From positions 1-20,863 of the forward strand of contig JAEYOU010000633.1 in NCBI GenBank assembly GCA_023411405.1: 20,863 nt of DNA, in the 5' to 3' direction. The notes beneath the pieces were generated by a model. The model was not told the DNA's origin, did no database searches, and was given only the letters and a program-made list of their open reading frames with translations. A program made the position numbers and the translations under genes. Below are positions 15,001-20,863 of the stretch, one piece after another. The DNA comes from Pseudomonadota bacterium (GTDB lineage: Bacteria > Myxococcota > Myxococcia > Myxococcales > Anaeromyxobacteraceae). Positions within the stretch are counted from its first letter, which is position 1. Every line of letters begins with the position of its first letter.

Positions 15001-17187
15001 CTGCACGCGTTCGACGCCGGTGGCCCCGACACGACGACGGGCACGACGGACCTCGACTGCGTCTGGCCGAACGTCGAGGACGGCACCGGGCAGGAGATCT
15101 GGGGGTACACGCCGCCCGACCTCCTCCCGCGCCTCCGCGACACGCTGATGAACCACCAGTACATGGTGGACGGCAACATCATGGTGCGCGACATCTGGGT
15201 GGACGGCGCGCCGGCCGACGCGAGCCCCGGCAACCTGGTCTCTGGCTCGGGCAACCAGCTCGACGGCGTCAAGCAGCGGAACGAGTTCCGGACGATGGTG
15301 ATCTTCGGCGAGCGGTCCGGCGGCGCGGTGTTCAACGCCGTGGACATCACCAACTCCTTCGACCTGACCGCCGGCGTGCGGCCCCGCCCCACGTTCCGCT
15401 GGCGCTTCCCGCCGCCCCGATCGGACGACGCCCAGTACATGGCGCAGTCCTGGAGCGACACCTCCCCGCGGCCGCCGCCCATCGGCCCGGTCCGCCTCGT
15501 CCCGACCGCGGCCGACCGCGACCCGCAAGGCAAGGGCTGGGTGGAGAAGTGGATCGTGATGCTCAACGGCGGGTACGACCCGACCCTCAACCGCGGCCGG
15601 GCCGTCTGGACCGTGGACGCCTGGACCGGCGACGTGGTCTGGCGGTTCACCGACAGCGACTTCAAGCGCAACATCCTCGGAAACGCGAGCAACACCACCA
15701 CGAGCATGTTCCCGGTGGCCGCCGGCATCGCCATGGTGGACATCGGCGATCCCGGCGCCGGCTCCGGCCTGGACTCCGACAACTTCTTCGACACCGCGAC
15801 GTGGGGGGACCTGGGCGGGAACCTGTGGGTGGCGCGCTTCGATGTGCCTGGCGTCCGCGACGGCTCGGGGCGCGTCGCCAACTGGAAGGCCGCGCGGGCG
15901 TTCGAGCAGGGCCGCTCTCCCACCGACGCGCAGTACGCGACCAACCGGAGCGAGTTCTTCTACATGACGTCGAACGTCTGGGAGCCCCAGAAGCACCAGC
16001 TCCGGACGCTGCTCGGCTCCGGGAACCGGGAGCAGATCCTCGAGCAGGGACAGGGCTGCGGTCCGGACAACCTCATGAGCTGCTGCCAGGCAGGCTGCGC
16101 CGTCGCCACCTCGACGCAGATGAACTACGGCGCGTGCAGCTCGAGCGGCGCCTTCGCGTGCTCGGCCACCGGCCAGATGACCTCGATCCCGGCGTTCGAC
16201 CAGGGGTGCGGCCCCGACGGCGCGGCGTCGTGTACGGGCGGCGCCTCCAACACGTTCACGAGCGCCTCGTACTACAGCCTGAGCTGCGGCGGGAGCACGA
16301 CGGTCGCCGCCGGGAGCGCCACCTGCGACGCGACCGGACTCTGCACCGTGAACCCGGTCGGCACCGGGAAGGACCTCGTCCCGCCGGGCGCCGCGGCGTG
16401 CAACAACAAGGCGCGGTTCTTCGGGGTGTGGGCGTACGGCGGCCGCGGCGTGACCGAGAAGGTCTTCTCGACCGATCCCAGCGCGAACTGGTCCACGGCG
16501 ATCACGTTCGATCGCAACCGCTTCACGGACGTGCCCGGTTACCGCGCGGCGGGGATCTGCACGTACACCGGCGACGGGACCTGCTCCCTCGTCGAGACGA
16601 CGCAGGCGAAGGTCTCGTCGACGGGCGTGCTCACCTGCATCGACGGAAGCACGAAGTGCGCGGCGACGGCCACGGATCCGGGCTGGTTCTACACGTACAA
16701 CGTGACCTGCCCCACCCAGGCGGAGGACTGTCACCTGGGCTCGTGCACGTACGAGAAGACGGCCTCCGGCTCGGCCGTGGTCAACTCGTGCGCGACCTGG
16801 AACAGCTTCATGCCGCGGGGCTCGGCGACGAGCGGGAGCAACCCGTGCCAGGCGGCGCAGACCGCCCAGCAGTCGGCGATCGGCTACTCCTCCGACTACT
16901 TGAGCGGCGTCCCGACCGTCGCCTGCAGGCAGGGCGAGGACCGCGACCTGGACGTCAGCTACCGGGGCGCCCAGCGGACCACCATCGCGCCGCCGGCGGC
17001 CCCCATGGCACGCAACAGCGTGACCAAGGGCGGCAAGGTCTACTACTCGACGCTCCAGCTCGACCCGGGCTCGGCGGCCACGACCACCGGCTCCGGTTCG
17101 CGCGACGTGGCGTCGCCGCTGTACTGGACGCCCGTGGCGCGCGACGAGCACATGTGCCGGCACTACTCGTCGACGTACTGCAAGTGA
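12013..17187 (+). CDS. pilY1: PilY1-type pilus tip adhesin with VWA domain and cysteine-rich C-terminus
   Basis: 1724 aa from ATG 12013, six bases after GGAG. A signal peptide covers about 1-22 (LLAVGALALLAFPL). The VWA domain starts near 57 with the metal-binding MIDAS D66-T-S-G-S70; its other parts are NGGTPMASAL (about 386-396) and IIVTDGSPNSE (about 450-460). Between them is a large cysteine-containing insert. An EF-like loop D831-Q-D833-S-D835-G lies in the middle. The PilY1 beta-propeller follows, with VGSNGGFLHAFDAG near 990, NGGYDP near 1185 and a second calcium-type loop D1254-S-D-N-F-F-D1260 before WGDLGGNLWVARFD. From 1349 to the end there are 24 cysteines in 376 residues, with the unit QGCGPD...SC repeated at 1347 and 1397. 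PilY1 is the tip adhesin and mechanosensor that primes pilus assembly with the minor pilins and controls retraction through calcium. Confidence 0.92.
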   Translation: MLRSKNTSLLAVGALALLAFPLRSDGGPECDNATTSLQSTLNNPVAGDEKFFTLPVGPSNVMFLLDTSGSMQNVPQCGDASTWGDSSALASCKWPTTWNTLANPASGELSEDGTCTVSAATNPALAWMASYTPTATLPDPGRGAATNGLADNPPWGTGCSGDACMFQYEGIYRDQTWTETTAPTSDPCTVTFTYNDYDCTIPNSPVAVTRTFTGTLPHCSACLTNEAGKGFYFSRNWRAAYTTRNTTGSPRRCSGGTTLNYVNGGSQRAYFTGGWLNANPPKFVSARKVIKDVAWIDPAVSAGTDQLRLGLTYFSTDISNQARIVVPLGPSAADSYPINPAKYVTARQYILDALNHTHSTLNGDGTLAAAGLAGWPAGVTPPSLINGGTPMASALFRVGQYFTQPTTYTSRFGSTFELTAFRETNAGVMQAPWVNATTNTICWSCQKSATIIVTDGSPNSEITFPSALSSYAQNVYTNTNNCSAGTSCSTYANPRSKCCSPSDSTSNPPSRLPRVASWLHDNDLSPSRHNGSQTLTISAVSFGLPEGNARTILQATANMGGGMYNNAADGDALAAGVAQAVSQVSNTSTSFGAPAATALTTINAVDTKAFITRFRPNQKATWEGHLHQWMLFDEAAAGCDPTKRPDPDDESQQVVCRGKTVLANFDGDTRDGYNLCSKSFLVDADCDEVIEDSSTGQWYKKGTGSPGIPATKFWDAGEVLSTPGATGYRTAAEPADSGNIAPYTQYAPGKTPRNLWTALPDGTMYELTTKNAAVLAPYMNLDQTWCASFESLAKLCGAAPLPACPVTVAGDWKTYCAQQVILFARGWDVMDQDSDGCGGPGFGVSPPTGMQPNPGNGNGAGSNQVASGAATADCTITSGGTARYGGEERDRANDAGAFGPSPAPTFWKLGDIFHSSPVLVHAPTSEVMCRLGVDNQCVRTIFGYNSNAKYTSNYQTELETYSGCKPTAGTVDAYRAWRSDYANRRNVVLVGSNGGFLHAFDAGGPDTTTGTTDLDCVWPNVEDGTGQEIWGYTPPDLLPRLRDTLMNHQYMVDGNIMVRDIWVDGAPADASPGNLVSGSGNQLDGVKQRNEFRTMVIFGERSGGAVFNAVDITNSFDLTAGVRPRPTFRWRFPPPRSDDAQYMAQSWSDTSPRPPPIGPVRLVPTAADRDPQGKGWVEKWIVMLNGGYDPTLNRGRAVWTVDAWTGDVVWRFTDSDFKRNILGNASNTTTSMFPVAAGIAMVDIGDPGAGSGLDSDNFFDTATWGDLGGNLWVARFDVPGVRDGSGRVANWKAARAFEQGRSPTDAQYATNRSEFFYMTSNVWEPQKHQLRTLLGSGNREQILEQGQGCGPDNLMSCCQAGCAVATSTQMNYGACSSSGAFACSATGQMTSIPAFDQGCGPDGAASCTGGASNTFTSASYYSLSCGGSTTVAAGSATCDATGLCTVNPVGTGKDLVPPGAAACNNKARFFGVWAYGGRGVTEKVFSTDPSANWSTAITFDRNRFTDVPGYRAAGICTYTGDGTCSLVETTQAKVSSTGVLTCIDGSTKCAATATDPGWFYTYNVTCPTQAEDCHLGSCTYEKTASGSAVVNSCATWNSFMPRGSATSGSNPCQAAQTAQQSAIGYSSDYLSGVPTVACRQGEDRDLDVSYRGAQRTTIAPPAAPMARNSVTKGGKVYYSTLQLDPGSAATTTGSGSRDVASPLYWTPVARDEHMCRHYSSTYCK

Positions 17188-17202
17188 ATGAGCGGAGCTC
17201 TG

Positions 17203-17234
17203 GCCCGCCCGGCCCCGAAGGGGCCGTGGCGGGC
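17203..17234 (+). terminator. GC-rich hairpin after pilY1, probable terminator without a U tract
   Basis: The left arm at 17203-17216 pairs with the right arm at 17220-17234 to give a 14-pair, almost all-GC stem with a GAA loop and one bulged T at 17227. It begins 15 bases after the pilY1 stop. No run of T follows, as is common in very GC-rich genomes, so it may be a terminator or an mRNA 3'-end stabiliser. Confidence 0.5.
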
Positions 17235-17245
17235 ACCCGCCGCGC

Positions 17246-17277
17246 TTGAACAGCCCCGCGAGCGCGTGCTACTCCCC
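17246..17277 (+). promoter_or_regulatory. Weak candidate promoter for yebC
   Basis: TTGAAC (17246-17251) matches four of six -35 positions and lies after the pilY1 hairpin. A poor -10-like GCTACT/TACTCC region follows at a spacing of about 16-18. It is reported because yebC needs its own promoter if the hairpin terminates transcription. The match itself is weak. Confidence 0.2.
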
Positions 17278-17317
17278 GAGCGGCTGCCGTCCGGCGGCCG
17301 TCGTCCGGGAGCGCGCC

Positions 17318-18067
17318 ATGTCGGGCCACAACCGTTGGACCAAGATCAAGCACAAGAAGGCGGCCCAGGGGGCGGCCAAGGGCAAGCTCTTCACCAAGCT
17401 CATCAAGGAGATCACCGTCGCAGCGCGGATGGGCGGTGGCGATCCCGCCGGCAACGCCCGCCTCCGGGCCGCGCTCGACGCGGCCAAGGAGTCGAACATG
17501 CCCTCCGACAACATCACCCGGGCCATCAAGAAGGGGACCGGGGAGCTGGAGGGCGTGAGCTACGAGGAGGCGACGTACGAGGGGTACGGACCGGGCGGCG
17601 TGGCGCTGATCGTGACGTGCCTCACCGACAACCGGAACCGCACCGCCGGTGACGTCCGCACCTGCTTCTCCAAGGGCGGTGGGAACCTCGCGGCCGAGGG
17701 GGCGGTGGCCTGGAACTTCGAGCGGTGCGGCGTCGTCGAGGTGCGGCCCGGGCCGTCCGAGGACCAGGTGATGGAGGCGGCGATCGACGCGGGCGCGGAG
17801 GACGTCGTGAACCACGGGGGCGACGGGTTCGAGGTCCGCACCCACCCGAACGACCTCCACGCCGTCGCCGGGGCGCTCGAGGGCAGGAGGTGGGCGCTCG
17901 GCGCGCGCCGGATCACGTTCCTCCCCAAGGAGACGGTGAAGGTCACCGATCCGGACAAGGCGCGCGGGCTCCTGAAGCTTCTCGGCGACCTCGAGGACCT
18001 GGACGACGTCCAGGACGTGTACGCCAACTACGAGATCGAGGACGCGCTCATGGAGCAGCTCGCGTGA
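17318..18067 (+). CDS. yebC: YebC/PmpR family protein
   Basis: 249 aa, from ATG 17318 six bases after GGGAG (17307-17311). The N-terminus MSGHNRWTKIKHKKAAQGA is the family hallmark and supports this start over the longer open frame. Further YebC features are KLFTKLIKEITVAARMGGGDP, NARLRAALDAAKESNMPSDNI, a KGTGELEG loop, and YEGYGPGGVALIV, where the second domain begins near residue 87. The C-terminal domain includes RCGVVEV and ITFLPKETVKV. YebC proteins are cytoplasmic; members have been described as transcription regulators and, more recently, as ribosome-associated factors that ease stalling at proline runs. Which role applies here cannot be told from sequence. In many bacteria yebC lies beside ruvC, but not here. 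Length is normal (about 240-250 aa). Confidence 0.95.
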   Translation: MSGHNRWTKIKHKKAAQGAAKGKLFTKLIKEITVAARMGGGDPAGNARLRAALDAAKESNMPSDNITRAIKKGTGELEGVSYEEATYEGYGPGGVALIVTCLTDNRNRTAGDVRTCFSKGGGNLAAEGAVAWNFERCGVVEVRPGPSEDQVMEAAIDAGAEDVVNHGGDGFEVRTHPNDLHAVAGALEGRRWALGARRITFLPKETVKVTDPDKARGLLKLLGDLEDLDDVQDVYANYEIEDALMEQLA

Positions 18068-18092
18068 GCGACGCGCCTCGTCCCCGCGCGTG

Positions 18093-18156
18093 CTTCGACG
18101 GGCTCGGCACGAGCGGAGCGCGACGATGGGAACCGCTCACCCCGAGCCTGTCGAAG
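18093..18156. repeat. Intergenic imperfect palindrome (hairpin) between yebC and the phosphorylase gene
   Basis: Arms at 18093-18116 and 18133-18156 are complementary at 20 of 24 positions around a 16-base loop; the conserved core is CTTCGAC.GGCTCGG. It lies in the 137-base gap after yebC. The sequence resembles short palindromes that, from memory, recur between genes in many GC-rich genomes, so it may be a dispersed repeat that can also end transcription from yebC. Only one copy is in this window. Confidence 0.6.
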
Positions 18157-18175
18157 GGTGAGCCTGTCGCAGGGT
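18144..18175. repeat. Two-unit 16-base tandem direct repeat
   Basis: GAGCCTGTCGAAGGGT (18144-18159) is followed directly by GAGCCTGTCGCAGGGT (18160-18175), identical at 15 of 16 positions. The first unit is part of the right arm of the overlapping palindrome, so the second copy looks like a partial duplication of that arm. It ends 29 bases before the GTG start of the next gene. Confidence 0.7.
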
Positions 18176-18204
18176 GAGCGTCCTCCAGCCCGCAGGGGAA
18201 CCCA

Positions 18205-19517
<1,313 letters not shown>

Positions 19518-19521
<4 letters not shown>

Positions 19522-20378
19522 CCCGCCGCGCCGACCTCCACACCCGCCTCTCCTACGCCCTCGCCTGGATCCGCGGTCAGCTCGAGATCGCGCCGGAGGC
19601 GGGCGTCATCCTCGGCTCGGGCCTCTCCGGCTACGCCGACCGCCTGGAGCGCGCGGCGGTGATCCCGTACGACAGCATCCCGGGGTTCCCGGTGTCGCGC
19701 GTCCCGGGCCACCCGGGGCGCCTCGTCGTCGGAGCGCTCGCGCGCGCGGACGGCCCGCCGGTCGTGGTCGCGGCGCTCCAGGGCCGCGTCCACGCCTACG
19801 AGGGGTGGTCCACCGACGACGTCGCCTTCGGGGCGCGGATCCTGTGCGGACTGGGGGTGAAGCTACTCCTCGTCACGAACGCCGCGGGCGGCGTGAACCC
19901 CGCGTACGGCCCGGGCGCGCTCGTGCGGATCGCCGACCACCTGAACCTCTCGGGCCAGAACCCGCTCGTCGGCGAGAACGACGACCGCCTCGGGCCCCGG
20001 TTCCCGGATCTCTCGGAGGCCTACGATCGCGGGCTCGCCGCCGTGCTCGACGCCTGCGCGCGGGAGCTCGGGCAGCCGCTGCCCGCCGGCGTCTACGCCT
20101 GCCTGCTCGGCCCCTCGTACGAGACGCCGGCCGAGATCCGGATGCTCCGGGCCCTCGGCGCGGACCTCGTGGGCATGTCGACCGTCCCCGAGGTGATCGC
20201 GGCGCGCCACATGGGCGTGCCCGTGGCGGGGATCTCGGTCGTGACGAACCTCGCGGCCGGTCTCTCACCGAGGAAGCTCTCGCACGAGGAGGTGGCGGAC
20301 GTCGCCGGGCGGGTGCGCGACCGCCTCGCGGCGCTCGTGACGGCCTTCCTGTCGAGGGCCTGCGCGGGCCGCGGATGA
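19518..20378 (+). CDS. punA: Purine-nucleoside phosphorylase (trimeric, class I type)
   Basis: 286 aa from ATG 19518, which overlaps the preceding stop. It splits inosine, guanosine and their deoxy forms with phosphate into base and (deoxy)ribose 1-phosphate. Landmarks of the trimeric family are in order: phosphate loop GSGLSG with S34, GHPGRL (H64), GRVHAYEGW (H92), TNAAGGVNP (N121-G125), the base site LLGPSYETPAEIRML (Y201, E202), VGMSTVPEVIAAR (M220, S221), and N244 in VVTNLAAG, the residue equivalent to human N243. This Glu/Asn pair is typical of 6-oxopurine enzymes, so adenosine is probably a poor substrate. Length is usual (about 270-290 aa). Together with the pyrimidine phosphorylase before it and the cytidine deaminase after it, it forms a nucleoside salvage group. 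Confidence 0.92.
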
Positions 20379-20392
20379 ACGTCGCCCGGCTG

Positions 20393-20401
20393 TGCTAGCC
20401 T
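20393..20401 (+). promoter_or_regulatory. Possible extended -10 element upstream of the PilZ gene
   Basis: TGCTAGCCT fits the pattern TGNTANNNT of an extended -10. I see no convincing -35 at the right spacing (bases near 20373-20379 are GGATGAA). Transcription would begin near 20407, at the edge of the ribosome site. It is given as a possibility because the PilZ gene is the only one in this group separated from its predecessor by a gap (40 bases). Confidence 0.25.
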
Positions 20402-20410
20402 CACGTGAGG
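20399..20410. repeat. Perfect 12-base palindrome overlapping the PilZ ribosome site
   Basis: CCTCACGTGAGG is its own reverse complement. It overlaps the last bases of the possible -10 and the first bases of the GAGGAGG ribosome site (20407-20413). It could be an operator half-pair, or chance: about five perfect 12-base palindromes are expected in 20 kb even in balanced DNA. Confidence 0.4.
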
Positions 20411-20418
20411 AGGCTCGC

Positions 20419-20772
20419 ATGGCCCATGGGATCGCCCACGCGCCCGACGCCGGAACCACCGCCGCCCTCGATCGCCGCGACAGCGCGCGCATCCCGCTCC
20501 CGCTGCTCGTGCGGGACGAGTCGCTGGGCGGGTCGTTCGAGGAGCGGCAGGGGAACCTCGGGCTGGGGGGCGCCTACTTCGAGGCGCTGCACCCGCCCGC
20601 GGGCGACCGGTTCGAGGTGCGGTTCATCCTCCCCGGCGCCCGGGAGGAGATCCGCTCCAGGGCCGAGGTGCTCAAGGTGACGCGCGAGGGCGAGCGGTTC
20701 GGCGCGCACCTGCGCTTCCTCGACCTGCCGCTCGAAACCGAGCTGGCCATCGCGCGGTTCCTCCAGCGCTGA
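20419..20772 (+). CDS. PilZ-domain protein, candidate c-di-GMP receptor
   Basis: 117 aa from ATG 20419, with GAGGAGG (20407-20413) five bases upstream; a TTG at 20392 in the same frame would add nine residues but has no such site. The whole protein is one PilZ beta-barrel. R20-D-S-A-R24 gives the RxxxR arm. The second motif, usually (D/N)xSxxG, reads N46-L-G48-L-G-G51, with Gly in place of Ser. The rest follows the fold: AYFEALHPPAGDRFEVRFILPG, IRSRAEVLKVTREGERFGAHLRFLDLP and a final helix. PilZ proteins bind c-di-GMP and act on partners in motility or surface growth; weak binding is possible given the Gly. It lies between the purine phosphorylase and cytidine deaminase genes and its stop overlaps the deaminase start (TGATG), so it is probably co-translated with salvage enzymes. 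Partner unknown. Confidence 0.8.
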   Translation: MAHGIAHAPDAGTTAALDRRDSARIPLPLLVRDESLGGSFEERQGNLGLGGAYFEALHPPAGDRFEVRFILPGAREEIRSRAEVLKVTREGERFGAHLRFLDLPLETELAIARFLQR

Positions 20773-20863
20773 TGGCCCGCCCGCGCAAGGCCCCCGCCGC
20801 GCTCGCCCGCGCCGCCGTCGCCGCGCGGCGGCGAGCGTACGCCCCGTACTCACGGTTCCAGGT
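20772..20863 (+). CDS. cdd: Cytidine deaminase, N-terminal part only (cut by the right edge)
   Basis: The ATG at 20772 overlaps the PilZ stop (TGATG 20770-20774), and the frame is still open at the edge after 30 codons. The visible end AARRRAYAPYSRFQV matches the conserved opening of homotetrameric cytidine deaminases (A...AYaPYS.f.VGAA). The zinc-binding HAE and PCG..RQ motifs would lie beyond the window, so catalytic integrity cannot be judged. The enzyme converts cytidine and deoxycytidine to uridine and deoxyuridine, the substrates of the pyrimidine phosphorylase at the head of this gene group, which makes the context strongly supportive. Confidence 0.75.
   Translation, partial: MARPRKAPAALARAAVAARRRAYAPYSRFQ

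Noticed and set aside
11320..17163. A 1947-codon open frame on the minus strand opposite pilW, pilX and pilY1
   Set aside because: Its translation is Arg/Gly/Ala/Val/His-biased low-complexity sequence without motifs, as expected from the antisense of GC-rich genes. The + strand genes carry clear domains.
16051..17187. Cysteine-rich PilY1 tail as a multihaem cytochrome
   Set aside because: None of the cysteines forms a CXXCH motif.

Overview
The window is very GC-rich, densely packed bacterial DNA. Gene content and order point to a myxobacterium, most likely Anaeromyxobacter or a close relative (inferred from gene order and protein style, not from a database search). Nearly every gene is on the + strand. 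Several are translationally coupled through ATGA, GTGA or TGATG overlaps. I found no tRNA, rRNA, CRISPR array or insertion sequence.

Region 1 (2-475) is the 3' end of a probable lamin-tail-like (LTD) surface protein that enters from the left edge. Region 2 (478-8799) is a complete Frz-type chemosensory locus. A divergent gene encodes a two-receiver response regulator (FrzZ-like). It is followed on the + strand by a full CheW (FrzA-like), a shortened CheW (FrzB-like), a soluble chemoreceptor with no membrane segments (FrzCD-like), a CheA-CheY hybrid kinase (FrzE-like), CheB (FrzG-like), CheR with TPRs (FrzF-like) and a single-domain CheY. The order matches the Myxococcus xanthus frz operon as I remember it, except for the added terminal CheY. 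The expected job is to time cell reversals during surface motility: the receptor controls FrzE, FrzF and FrzG tune the receptor by methylation and demethylation, and the receivers carry the output.

Region 3 (8800-17317) is a type IV pilus tip/priming operon in the Pseudomonas order fimU-pilV-pilW-pilX-pilY1. It is preceded by a candidate sigma-54 promoter with two repeated upstream sites. PilY1 is very large (1724 aa), with a VWA domain, two candidate calcium loops and a cysteine-dense C-terminus. A GC-rich hairpin follows it. Reversal control and pilus-tip assembly are therefore neighbours, which fits a surface-motile lifestyle.

Region 4 (17318-20863) is housekeeping. It holds yebC, an intergenic palindrome with a tandem repeat, and a nucleoside-salvage group: pyrimidine-nucleoside phosphorylase, purine-nucleoside phosphorylase, a PilZ-domain protein and the start of a cytidine deaminase cut by the right edge. 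The PilZ gene inside a salvage operon is unexpected. The points most worth following up are the degenerate receiver and missing linker in the FrzZ-like protein, the extra CheY, the pilin promoter region, the cysteine-rich PilY1 tail and the embedded PilZ gene.
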